A stretch of 64,000 nucleotides of DNA, taken from NCBI RefSeq assembly GCF_040676775.1, contig NZ_JBFAPP010000025.1, positions 1 to 64,000 on the forward strand. Direction: 5' to 3'. The stretch is from Micromonospora_G sp040676775 (lineage in GTDB: Bacteria > Actinomycetota > Actinomycetes > Mycobacteriales > Micromonosporaceae). How positions within the stretch are numbered: the first letter of the stretch is position 1; every line of letters starts with the position of its first letter. This document shows positions 49,436-57,686 of the stretch, one piece after another. Under the pieces are notes generated by a model. The model ran no database searches and was not told where the DNA came from. It worked only from the letters and a program-made list of their open reading frames with translations. The translations under genes were made by a program, and so were the position numbers.

Positions 49436-50743
49436 ATGGACAACGAAGACGAGTACGCGATCGCCCTGCTGCGCCGGCTCGACGACGAGCCGAGCACCCC
49501 GAGTCGGGTGGACCTCGACAGGGCGATCATCGAAGGGGGACGACGCCGCCGGACCCGACGCGCGCTCGGCGGAGGGGGCGCGGTCGTACTGGTAGCGGTC
49601 ATGGTCGCGACCGTGCCCGTCGCGCTGACCGCGCTGCGCCCGGAGCCGTCCGCGCCGCGAAAGCAGGCCGCCGAGCCCGCGGCCAGCACGCCCGCCGCGA
49701 CCCGGCCGGCGCCGAGCGTGGCGCCGCCCACGGGCTGCTCCGTGAAACGGCTGCCGCTGCCGGACAAGGAACCGATGAGCCTGGTCACCGGCGCCGACCC
49801 GAGCGGGCGCTTCATCGCCGGCCGGACCTACCCGGAAAAGCAGCGGGCCGGCTATCCGATCCTGATCTGGGACAACGGGGTACCGCACCGGGTCGTCCTA
49901 CCCGGCGCCGACCAGGCCCTGGACGACATCAACTCGTCCGGCGTGGCCGTCGGCTCGGGTTGGCTCGGCGACGGGCCGCACGCTTACGTCTACCGGGACG
50001 GGAAGGTCAGTCCGCTGCCCGCGAAGGGCAGCGCGCAGGCACGGGGGATCAACGACGCCGGGCAGATCGTCGGGGTACGAGGCGAGGCCGTGGTGGGTTC
50101 ACAACCGATCCTCTGGCCCAACGCGTCGGCCCAGCCGGTCGACCTGCCGCTGCCCGGTGCCGGCTGGGTAGGCCAGGTCGCCGGCATCGACGAGGACGGC
50201 ACCGTCGCCGGTGTGGTGTGGGAGATCCCCCGAAACCCCGGCTCGCCCGCGTCACAGGATCCGGGTACGCCGAAGAACCCTCGATCCGGCATGAGTCGCG
50301 CGTCGGGCTACCTGTGGCTGCCCGACGGTTCGGTACGGGAACTGCCGAAGCCGACCGTGCAGGGCCAGCCGGCGGACGAGTTCCGACCGAGGAGCATCCG
50401 CAACGGCTGGATCATCGGCACAGCGGTCCGCTATGACGAGAACGGCGACCAGGCCATGACCGCCGCCCGCTACTACCTGCCGACGAACGAGTTCGTCGAC
50501 TTCCCGACCGGCGCGTTCGGCCCGGACTACGGCAACGGGCAGGGCTGGGCCAACGGTTCGCTGCCGGACGGACGCCTGGCGCTGGTCACCGACACCACCA
50601 CGGTCGAGCTGCCCTTGATCGAGCCGCACAAGCCGATGCACGGGGACCGAGCCCTGACGATGAGCGACGACGGGCGGATCGTCGTCGGCCAGAGTGAGGA
50701 CTCCGACAACGTGATCCAGGCGGTCGTCTGGAACTGCCGCTGA
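49436..50743 (+). CDS. Membrane-anchored HAF-repeat protein paired with the sigma factor
   Basis: 435 residues: about 40 cytoplasmic residues, one membrane helix (about 45-65, AVVLVAVMVATVPVALTAL), a Pro/Ala linker, then an extracellular beta-rich domain with HAF-type repeats (INDAGQIVGVRG, IDEDGTVAGVVW, MSDDGRIVVGQSE) likely forming a propeller. Genes of this design follow SigE-family sigma genes in actinobacteria and may sense an outside signal; the cytoplasmic part is too short for a classical ZAS anti-sigma domain. Three bp downstream of the sigma gene. Confidence 0.8.
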   Translation: MDNEDEYAIALLRRLDDEPSTPSRVDLDRAIIEGGRRRRTRRALGGGGAVVLVAVMVATVPVALTALRPEPSAPRKQAAEPAASTPAATRPAPSVAPPTGCSVKRLPLPDKEPMSLVTGADPSGRFIAGRTYPEKQRAGYPILIWDNGVPHRVVLPGADQALDDINSSGVAVGSGWLGDGPHAYVYRDGKVSPLPAKGSAQARGINDAGQIVGVRGEAVVGSQPILWPNASAQPVDLPLPGAGWVGQVAGIDEDGTVAGVVWEIPRNPGSPASQDPGTPKNPRSGMSRASGYLWLPDGSVRELPKPTVQGQPADEFRPRSIRNGWIIGTAVRYDENGDQAMTAARYYLPTNEFVDFPTGAFGPDYGNGQGWANGSLPDGRLALVTDTTTVELPLIEPHKPMHGDRALTMSDDGRIVVGQSEDSDNVIQAVVWNCR

Positions 50744-50764
50744 GGGGCGTGGTTCGCGTACCGG

Positions 50765-50803
50765 TCCCGAGCCTGTCCTGTCCGCCACGGGACAGGTTCG
50801 GGA
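50765..50803. terminator. Bidirectional hairpin between convergent genes
   Basis: CCCGAGCCTGTCC (50766-50778) pairs with GGACAGGTTCGGG (50790-50802) with one G-U wobble, plus a flanking T-A pair, around an 11-base loop. It sits between the stops of the HAF-repeat gene and the kinase gene and could end transcription from both. Confidence 0.75.
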
Positions 50804-50818
50804 TCCGGGCGGGGCTGG

Positions 50819-52372
50819 TCAGTTCTCGTCGTCCCCGTTGCCCCGCCTCTTCCCGGTCGGTGGCAGGCTTTCGGCGAGACTGTCGAGGTTGGCCAGCAGA
50901 ACGTCGTACGCGTCCGAGCTGACCTTGTTGTCATCGCGGAGCTCGGCGAGCCGGTCGCGTACGTCGGCGAGCTTCTTCGCGGCATCCTCCGTGTCACCCT
51001 CGATGAGCTTGCGGGCGACGTCGTCCAGCTTGTCGTTCAGATCCTCGGCCGCGTCGGCGTCCACCTCCTGCGCCTGGACCTGACGGTCGAGCGACGTCTG
51101 CAGGGCCACCAGACGCGCCGTGGTGCCCCCGGCCGGACGGCTGGTAGGGCTGGTAGGGCTGGCGGGGCTGGTCGGGCTGACCGGGTTGCCGGCGGCGGTG
51201 GTGGGTGCGCCTGCCGCGGCGGACGCGTCGGAGGATGCGCTGGGGGACACCGCGCCGGCCTCGGGGCCGGTGTTCCCATCGCCGCCCCGGGTGGCCAGCA
51301 GTATGCCGACCACGATGACGGCGAGCAGGATCGCGCCGAGCGTCGCCGTCAGCACGCGGCGGGAGCCGGAGCCGCCATCACGGGACGTGACCATCGTGTG
51401 ACCGGCACCGTCGTCGAGGGCCGGCATCTTTCGGGTACGGGCCACCACCGACGCCGCACCGCGTACCGGTCCCGCCGGTCCGGGCGCGGATGACTGGGCC
51501 ACGGGTGGCAGGGGCGGTGCTTCCACCACCACCGTCCGCTGTTCGACGGACGACACGGCTGCCAATCGGTCCCGTACCTCGGTGGCACTCGTCGGGCGGT
51601 CGGCGGGATCCTTCGCCAACAGTTGCCCGACCAGGCGATCCAGTTCGGGCGGAGTGCCGGGACGGACCGAGGCGAGTGCCGGCGCGGGTTCGTGCAGGTG
51701 CTGCCACAGCACGCGGAGCGGGTTGTCGCCGGTGAAAGGGGGCTGGCCGGTGAGCATCGCGTACAGCAGGCAGCCGAGCGCGTACAGGTCGGTTCGCGCG
51801 TCCACCGGATCGCCCGCGGCCTGCTCGGGCGCCATGTACTGGCTGGTGCCCACGGTGGTGGCCGGAGCGGTCAACGTCGCCTGACCGGCGTGCAGGAGGC
51901 GGGCGATGCCGAAATCGCACACCTTCACCGTGCCGGCCGGGTCGATCAGGATGTTCGCCGGCTTGATGTCGCGGTGCACCACCCCCGCCGCGTGAGCCGT
52001 GGCGAGGGCGCCGCAGACCTGGCCGGCGATCTCCAGCGCCCGATCGAGCGGGAGCGGGCCGTTGCCGAGCAACGTCGCCAGGTTCGGCCCGTCGACCAAC
52101 TCCATCACCAGGTACGGTTCGCCACCGTCGCTGCCCACGTCGTGCACCGCCACGATGTTGGGATGACCCAGACGAGCGGCCGTACGGGCCTCGCGGTCGA
52201 ACCGCTCCAGCATGCTCGGGTCGGCCATCCCGGCCGGGTTGAGCAGCTTGACGGCGACCGACCTGCCCAACCGGAGATCGACGCCGCGCCAGACCACCGC
52301 CATGCCGCCCCGGCCCAGCATCGTCTGTAGTTCGTAACGGTCAGCTATCACACGCCCGGCCACGAGGCCCAC
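50819..52372 (-). CDS. Transmembrane Ser/Thr protein kinase (PknB-like)
   Basis: About 517 residues. Kinase domain at 10-275: glycine loop LGRGGMAVVW, AVKLL with Lys42, HRDIKPANILI catalytic loop, DFGIARL, and GTSQYMAPEQ activation segment, all intact. A linker of about 70 residues leads to one membrane helix (VLTATLGAILLAVIVVGILLA) and an extracellular part with Ser/Pro/Thr repeats and a helical, charged region (about 430-505) rather than PASTA domains, so the sensed signal differs from cell-wall PknB. The GTG at 52372 is chosen as the first in-frame start near the fold; GTGs a few codons later are alternatives. Confidence 0.9.
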   Translation of the reverse strand: MGLVAGRVIADRYELQTMLGRGGMAVVWRGVDLRLGRSVAVKLLNPAGMADPSMLERFDREARTAARLGHPNIVAVHDVGSDGGEPYLVMELVDGPNLATLLGNGPLPLDRALEIAGQVCGALATAHAAGVVHRDIKPANILIDPAGTVKVCDFGIARLLHAGQATLTAPATTVGTSQYMAPEQAAGDPVDARTDLYALGCLLYAMLTGQPPFTGDNPLRVLWQHLHEPAPALASVRPGTPPELDRLVGQLLAKDPADRPTSATEVRDRLAAVSSVEQRTVVVEAPPLPPVAQSSAPGPAGPVRGAASVVARTRKMPALDDGAGHTMVTSRDGGSGSRRVLTATLGAILLAVIVVGILLATRGGDGNTGPEAGAVSPSASSDASAAAGAPTTAAGNPVSPTSPASPTSPTSRPAGGTTARLVALQTSLDRQVQAQEVDADAAEDLNDKLDDVARKLIEGDTEDAAKKLADVRDRLAELRDDNKVSSDAYDVLLANLDSLAESLPPTGKRRGNGDDEN

Positions 52373-52522
52373 CCTGACACATCGCCCGGACAGCCCGCTG
52401 CCGGGGCGGGCTGACGTCCTCGGCGATGCCGCAACCGCCGGTCGTGAACCGTGTTCGGCTCCGTGGCGTGTCGGACACTTGATTTCGGCAATATCAACTG
52501 GTGGATCGGCTAGGTTTTCGGG

Positions 52523-53200
52523 ATGGGCTTGCTGGGTGACGCGGTGGCGGTGCTGGACGAGCGCGGGGTGCTGGACCGACTGGGCCGGTTGATCCAGCAG
52601 GTGTACCGGCGGGCGGCCGACCGGCACGAGCCCGAACTCGGCGACGACGCGATGAGCTTCGGGACCACCGTGTGGCGCAACCTGGTCCACCTCGGTCAGG
52701 CCGAGTTCAACGGCGTCGACGGGGTCCGGGCCCGGCTCGACGACAACTCGCTGGAAATCCTCTGCGCGGGGTACGTGGTGCGGCTCTACTCGTTGCAGGG
52801 CGGGATCGAGTCGATCCGGTGGGAGGGCAGCGAGGCCCGGCTAGGTGGGGCGGTGGAGAACAGCCGCGACCGACAGCTGGCGTTCGACGACGAGGGCCAG
52901 TTCCCGGAGGTGTTCGCGGGGGTGGTGCCACCGAAGCGGCACGTGCGGATCGCGCACACGGGGGACATCAACACGGGCGAGGCGGTCGCGTACATCGGCC
53001 TGCCCAGGGACAACCGTGACGGTGGCTCACCCTGGTTCGAGGTGACCCTCTGGTTCGGTGAGGCTGCCCTGCCGAATACGCCGTTGCCGGTCGCGGACAG
53101 CGCCACGGCGGTACCGCAGCCGCGGCACGACGAGTTGCCGCTTCCCGAGCTTGACCTGCTCACCCTGCAGCCCGGCCGGGCTTCCGGCCGATCGGCGTGA
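52523..53200 (+). CDS. Hypothetical protein coupled to an XRE/ImmA gene
   Basis: 225 residues, soluble, with a helical N-terminus (LLGDAVAVLDERGVLDRLGRL) and a strand-rich centre (SLEILCAGYVVRLYSLQG, HVRIAHTGDINTGEAVAYIGLP). No family recognised. Its TGA overlaps the GTG of the XRE-ImmA gene, so the two are made together; in comparable pairs the metallopeptidase-regulator controls or cleaves its partner. That is inference from context. Confidence 0.7.
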   Translation: MGLLGDAVAVLDERGVLDRLGRLIQQVYRRAADRHEPELGDDAMSFGTTVWRNLVHLGQAEFNGVDGVRARLDDNSLEILCAGYVVRLYSLQGGIESIRWEGSEARLGGAVENSRDRQLAFDDEGQFPEVFAGVVPPKRHVRIAHTGDINTGEAVAYIGLPRDNRDGGSPWFEVTLWFGEAALPNTPLPVADSATAVPQPRHDELPLPELDLLTLQPGRASGRSA

Positions 53201-54309
53201 CGCGGGCACTACGACCGCCGGTTCCCACAGCCGTCGCCGCCGCGGCGTTCGAGCCCCACGCCCTGGCGCTCGCCCGCCGATGGCGGCGGATGCGCAAGAA
53301 CGAACTCGCCCGGCAGGTCGGGGTGACCGCCGCCGCGGTCAGCCAGTACGAACTGGGCCAGGTACGCCCGTCCGCGTCGGTGCTGGCCAGGTTGGCGTTG
53401 GCGTTGGCGATGCCGGTGGAGTTCTTCGCCGGTGGGTTTCCCGTCCCGGTGACTCCCGGGCACGCACATTTCCGCAGCCTCCGTACGGCCACCCAGGCCG
53501 AGCGGGACCAGGCGGAGGCGTTCGGGGAAATCGCCTGGCGGGTGGTCGAGGTGGTCGAGCGGCACCTGCGACTGCCCGAGCTGCGGTTACCGCACCTGGA
53601 CCTGGCCGAGCCAGCCAGCCCCGAGGACGTACGCGCGGCCGCGTCGACCGCCCGGGAGGCCTTCGGCCTCGGACAGGCTCCGGTCGCGCACATGGTCCGG
53701 CTGCTGGAATCGTACGGGGTGATCGTGCTCGCCCTGCCCGATGTCTCCGAACGGGTCGACGCCTTCTCCCACTGGTACGGGCAGCGCCCGTTCGTGTTCC
53801 TGAGTCCAGCCAAGGACGACAAGGCCCGCTCCCGAATGGACACCGCGCACGAACTTGGCCACCTGCTGATGCACCACGACGCGGAGCCGGGCAGCCAGAT
53901 CCTCGAACGGGAGGCGACCGCGTTCGCGTCCGAGTTCCTCGCACCCGGCACCGTGCTGCGCGACGAACTGCCCGCCCGGCTCGACTTCGACCGGCTGCAC
54001 GAACTCAAACGCCGGTGGGGGATCAGCCTCAAGGCGCTCGTGTATCGGGGGCACGAGCTGGGAATCTACCGGGACCACACGTACCGGCGGGGGATGAGCT
54101 TGCTCGCCCAGTGGGGGTTCCCGGAACCCGGCGACCTCGGCCCACGCGAACAGCCGTCACTGCTCGGCAAGGCGGTCGAACTCCTCGACCAACAGCAGGT
54201 CACCCCTGCCTGGCTGGCGGCGCAGGCGGCGCTACCGCCGATGCTCGCCCGTACGGTCATCGACGCCGCCACCGAACACGTCCCCGAGCTGCGGCTCACG
54301 TCTGCATAA
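53197..54309 (+). CDS. XRE regulator with ImmA/IrrE-type metallopeptidase domain
   Basis: 370 residues. An XRE helix-turn-helix (about 25-85, WRRMRKNELARQVGVTAAAVSQYELG) is followed by an ImmA/IrrE zinc peptidase domain with HELGHLLMHH (His218, Glu219, His222) and a downstream EREATAFASEFL glutamate ligand. ImmA cleaves a phage-element repressor and IrrE/PprI triggers stress responses; fused XRE-ImmA proteins are common stress or toxin-antitoxin regulators. GTGA overlap fixes the start. It is the last gene before the tRNA fragment and island junction. Confidence 0.88.
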   Translation: MTRALRPPVPTAVAAAAFEPHALALARRWRRMRKNELARQVGVTAAAVSQYELGQVRPSASVLARLALALAMPVEFFAGGFPVPVTPGHAHFRSLRTATQAERDQAEAFGEIAWRVVEVVERHLRLPELRLPHLDLAEPASPEDVRAAASTAREAFGLGQAPVAHMVRLLESYGVIVLALPDVSERVDAFSHWYGQRPFVFLSPAKDDKARSRMDTAHELGHLLMHHDAEPGSQILEREATAFASEFLAPGTVLRDELPARLDFDRLHELKRRWGISLKALVYRGHELGIYRDHTYRRGMSLLAQWGFPEPGDLGPREQPSLLGKAVELLDQQQVTPAWLAAQAALPPMLARTVIDAATEHVPELRLTSA

Positions 54310-54405
54310 GCTCCTGGGTGGGGGCGCGATGGTCAGCGGCGGCTCACGACGCCACCGCTCCCTGATGACGGCTACCGACCGCAGCCGGGTACCCTGATGA
54401 CTCGC

Positions 54406-54443
54406 GCCCCCGTAGCTCAGGGGATAGAGCATCGGTTTCCTAA
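54406..54443 (+). pseudogene. 5' half of tRNA-Arg(CCT), truncated at the anticodon loop
   Basis: GCCCCCGTAGCTCAGGGGAT followed by AGAGCATCGGTTTCCTAA reproduces the acceptor, D-arm and 5' anticodon arm of an actinobacterial tRNA-Arg with anticodon CCT (54439-54441). Immediately after the loop the sequence diverges: no T-arm (GTTCGAATC) or acceptor 3' strand is found downstream. The gene is cut, as expected where an integrative element has inserted at the anticodon loop and the complete copy lies at the other end. Confidence 0.78.
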
Positions 54444-54455
54444 CAGGAACCCGAT
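54431..54455. other. Imperfect palindrome at the tRNA break, candidate attachment site
   Basis: ATCGGTTTCCT (54431-54441), loop AAC, and AGGAACCCGAT (54445-54455) form an 11-bp inverted repeat with one mismatch, centred exactly where the tRNA similarity ends. Tyrosine integrases use inverted arms flanking a crossover in the anticodon loop, so this is a plausible att core. No integrase gene is visible in the window. Confidence 0.5.
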
Positions 54456-54797
54456 AAAGCATCGTTGCCGAACAACCTGCAATTTCGGAGCCCATGTCTC
54501 ACATTCGCGGGCAACGATGGTCGTTGCGTGCTCTCTCGCAATAGTTGGACGATGTTCTGTGCCGTGCCCAACTCGCTCAACGGCATGGCCTGGAATTCCG
54601 GAGATCGATCAAGCCTGCCTGATGGTACTAGTGGATCAACTCGCCGACTCGTCGTCGGCGTCGTGGGGCCACGTCCATCGGAATCACGACGGCCGGGTCA
54701 TGGTTGGGCGTCGACTGCCGCCGCCCTTGCATCACGTAGAGGTCGACGCGTCTGGCCATAAGCCACTCGTACATAGCGAGCGCTGGGTCTGTGGATT
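54456..54797. other. Gene-poor junction region
   Basis: Follows the att-like site. I see no credible gene; frames here lack ribosome binding sites and family resemblance, and composition is less GC-rich than to the left. Probably decayed island DNA. Confidence 0.5.
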
Positions 54798-55653
54798 TTG
54801 GGGCTCCGTCTCACATTCTTCACGAGACAGGCCCGATCCTGGTTCTGTACCACGTCGAGAACCCCGCCTACGCAGGATAATAGGGTTGGTGTGAAGCCCG
54901 CCGGTGTTCTTGGCACCGGTGGCGGTCTTATGGCGGAGCGCCGTGCGCTCGGTGTCGGTTCACATCCGGAGGCATTGCTGTGTTCGGACGAGTTGCGGGT
55001 CAAAGGACGCGTTGACCTCATCAACGTCACGGCCGAACGGGCCGACATTGTTGACCATAAGACCGGCGCTGAGGATCCGAGCCATCTGGACCAACTGCGG
55101 TTCTACGCGATGCTCTGGGACCAAGACGAGGTCGCTAATCAGGATCTAACTCCTGTCGGGGCCCTCGCGGCGTCCTACCCCACCGCCGAGGTCATGATCT
55201 CCGCGCTTAGTGCCGAGGAGTTGGTGGCGCTCGCCACCAACACCGGTGAGCGGGTTCGCCGAGGCGGACAGCAAGGTGTTGGCGGAGGTCCCCGATGCGA
55301 CGCTCGGGGAACACTGCGCTTTCTGCTCGGTCCGAAGCCTCTGCGACGCCTACTGGAACGAGGCCGTTCCTGATCCAGCCGGCCTTGGGAACGGAGCGTG
55401 GTTCGACTACGAAGGCGTCGTGAGTGCGCAGAACGGCGTGAAGAGTTGGTGGATGGAGAATGCTCGTGGCCGCCAGCGGATGCTGGTCCGCACCCCACCG
55501 CGGCGTCCGCTGTTACCCGGCCAGAGACTCCGCATCCTTGGTATCCGACGGGACGAGGAATCCGAGATAAACGCGCCAGTGTCGATGCTTACGACCAGGT
55601 CGGAGTTGTTCGTCGTCGGCGAGAGGGACTACAAAGATGAATCGTCAGGTTAA
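54798..55653 (+). pseudogene. Frameshifted PD-(D/E)XK nuclease (RecB/Cas4-like)
   Basis: The first frame (to about 55250) has ELRVKGRVDLINV and ADIVDHKTGAED, the Asp and D-x-K of a RecB-type nuclease core. At about 55248 the reading shifts by one base, and the other frame continues with FAEADSKVLAEVPDA and HCAFCSVRSLC, a cysteine cluster like the Fe-S-binding end of Cas4/AddB-type proteins, up to 55653. The N-terminus also lacks the first cysteine region. The gene appears truncated and frameshifted, unless the shift is a sequencing error. It would process DNA ends in repair or defence. Confidence 0.6.
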
Positions 55654-55737
55654 ATCGAGGCGGGCGCGGCGTGCTGGCGTGACCGTGGCCGATCGGTGGC
55701 GTATCTGGATCGGAGGCGGTGGACAGGCAAGGAACGG

Positions 55738-56154
55738 TCACCGACGACGCACGGCGAACGTCACCCGCTTGGTCTTTGCCGGTTCCTTGAAGTCGAGTCC
55801 AGTGCCGTCGTCGAATATTAGTCGTCCGGTCGGCATGGAGCCGCCGCCAGCCGGGCTCCAGGCGCCGGCCTCGCCCAAGGCTGTCAGTCTCCCGGTCCGC
55901 GCGAGATCGATGTCGATGATGTGATCAAGGCAGACGAGCTCGACCCGGCGGACGTCGTCTTTGGCGAGGAGATCCACGACCTGGTCGCCGACGAGAGCAT
56001 CCAGCGGAGGGTCCAGGGTCTTCAGCGAATTGATCCCGTACACCCGGAAAGACCCAATCTTCTTGCCCGCCACCCGCTCACGTACCTTTTGGACGTCTTG
56101 CGAGATTGGTGCCTCGCCCACGGTGCGTTCTCCGATCTTGAACACAGCGATCAC
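55738..56154 (-). CDS. Hypothetical protein
   Basis: 138 residues from a GTG at 56154, soluble, with a KIGERTVGEAP start and a KTLDPPLDALVGDQVVDLLA core, ending in a basic TFAVRRR. No family recognised. No good ribosome binding site, but a 9-bp inverted repeat lies just upstream (56158-56200). It lies on the opposite strand to the surrounding broken genes and may be island cargo. Confidence 0.5.
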   Translation of the reverse strand: MIAVFKIGERTVGEAPISQDVQKVRERVAGKKIGSFRVYGINSLKTLDPPLDALVGDQVVDLLAKDDVRRVELVCLDHIIDIDLARTGRLTALGEAGAWSPAGGGSMPTGRLIFDDGTGLDFKEPAKTKRVTFAVRRR

Positions 56155-56157
56155 TGG

Positions 56158-56200
56158 AACTCAAGCCTACGCCCTACCCTCGCTGGTTCTAGCTTGAGTT
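56158..56200. repeat. 9-bp inverted repeat upstream of the hypothetical gene
   Basis: AACTCAAGC (56158-56166) and GCTTGAGTT (56192-56200) with a 25-base spacer, beginning four bases before the GTG of the minus-strand gene. It may be an operator or the edge of an inserted element. Confidence 0.4.
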
Positions 56201-56302
56201 TTAACGTGCGGCTGGGTGACCTCGACCCTGGCTGATCATGAAGACACCCCTTGATCGATCATCTTCTTGTCGAGGGAAGAGATCCACATCAAGGGCTGTC
56301 TG

Positions 56303-57050
56303 GTGATCAGTGTGCATGATGCTGGGCTGGCAGGCGCGGTCAGGCGGCTGGCCGGGTTCCGGGACGAGTTCTACCGGTGCCTGACCGCGCGGTCGGACGC
56401 GTTGTTCGAGCTGGTAGACGCGTTGCTGTGCGGAGACACGGCGATGCGGTCGCCGGTGGAGCTGACCCTGGCCGGTGAACACCGGCGGGGCCACAGTTCG
56501 CTGTACGCAGCACTGCACCAGGGCCGCATCGATGTTGACCGGTTGCGGACCGCTCTGGCGACAGTGCCGGTGCCGCAGGCCGCGGACGGGCGGATCGTCC
56601 TCGCCGTGGACGCGACCTGCTGGCTGCGGCCGGAAGCGCACACCGTGCCGCAGCGGGTGCTCTGTCACACCTACGGGCGTGGCAAGGACACCCACATCGT
56701 GGTCCCGGGCTGGCCGTACTCGCTGGTCACGGCGTTGGAGATCGGCCGCAGCTCCTGGACCGCGCCGCTGGACGCCCGCCGGCTGGCACCCGGCGACGAC
56801 ACCGCCACGGTCATCGCCAACCAACTCCGCGACGTGATCGAACGGCTCGACACGGCCGGGCAGTGGCAGCCCAACGACCCGGACCTGTGGATCGTCGCGG
56901 ACGCCGGCTACGACGAGCCCCGGCTGGCGTTCCTGCTCGCCGACCTGCCGGTGAAAGTCCTGGTGAGAATGCGGTCCGACCGCGTCCTGCGCCGACCCGC
57001 ACCACCCCGCACCCCAAGCACGACCGGCCGCCCACCCCGTCACGGTGTTG
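56303..57050 (+). mobile_element. 3'-truncated DDE transposase (IS701-like group)
   Basis: About 250 residues remain. FRDEFYRCLTARSDALFELV, LAGEHRRGHSSLYAAL, IVLAVDATCWLRPEAHT, LCHTYGRGKDTHIVVPGWPY, GRSSWTAPLDARRLAPGDD and IVADAGYDEPRLAFLLADLP follow a well-known actinobacterial transposase family; the first and second catalytic aspartates lie in AVDATCW and VADAGYD. The frame leaves the family after GRPPRHG near 57045, where another element's debris begins, so the C-terminal third with the last catalytic glutamate is missing. Inactive remnant. Start probably GTG at 56303. Confidence 0.75.
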
Positions 57051-57101
57051 CGTGGTTCTCGGCGAGCGCTGTGGTAGCCCCGTTCATCCTTACCTACCTG
57101 G

Positions 57102-57420
57102 TCACGTGCCCAGACGCGACAAGACTTCATTCGCCCGACGCAGCTCGGCGTTCTCCGGCCGCAGCCGCTTGGGCTCCGCCGACCACTCCGACGTCACCCC
57201 CGGCCGCCGGCCATCGTCGGCGTGCGCCTGACGGGCCCACTCGCGCAGCGTTTCGGCCGTGCCGATACCCAGCCGGGCCGCCAGCGAGGTGATCGCCAGC
57301 CAGTTCGACTCGTAGGTCGGCCGCACCTCCGTGACCATCCGCACCGCCCCCTCCCGCAACTCCTGCGGAACGGCTTCGTTCCTGCCACCTCTCGATCTTT
57401 CGCAAAACTGGGGGAAGTCT
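57102..57420 (-). mobile_element. IS3-family OrfA transposase remnant
   Basis: The minus strand reads PQELREGAVRMVTEVRPTYE, LAARLGIGTAETLREWARQ, RRPGVTSEWSAEPKRLRPEN and AELRRANEVL, the helix-turn-helix and start of the leucine zipper of an IS3-family OrfA. It stops after RRANEVL where intact copies continue into the frameshift to OrfB, and its N-terminus is also abnormal. No OrfB is present. Abuts the other truncated transposase tail to tail. Confidence 0.72.
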
Positions 57421-57686
57421 CTAGGAGGTCCGGGCGGTTTCGGCCCACCCGCTGGCTTCACCCACAACCTTGAAGGATCAGTGGCTGATCCGACTGTGGC
57501 TGGTCACGGCGTTGCGGAAAGCCTGGGCGGGTCACCCTGCGCAGGTGATCGGCGGTAGCGATGACCAGGACCTACACCGACGTCCACCCCAGTTCGCCCC
57601 GGAGCCGCACACTTCGGACCGACGTTGGATATAGCTATGTAGAAGACCCGCTGCGGCCAGGTGCCGCCACGATCGAGGAGTCCCCC

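Noticed and set aside
54406..54800. tRNA-Arg interrupted by an intron rather than an insertion
   Set aside because: I found no 3' tRNA half (T-arm and acceptor strand) in the following sequence, so a short intron is unlikely; insertion or truncation fits better.
54397..54894. 165-codon open frame beginning in the tRNA fragment
   Set aside because: Its first codons are tRNA sequence, it lacks a ribosome binding site, and the product has no coding-like composition.
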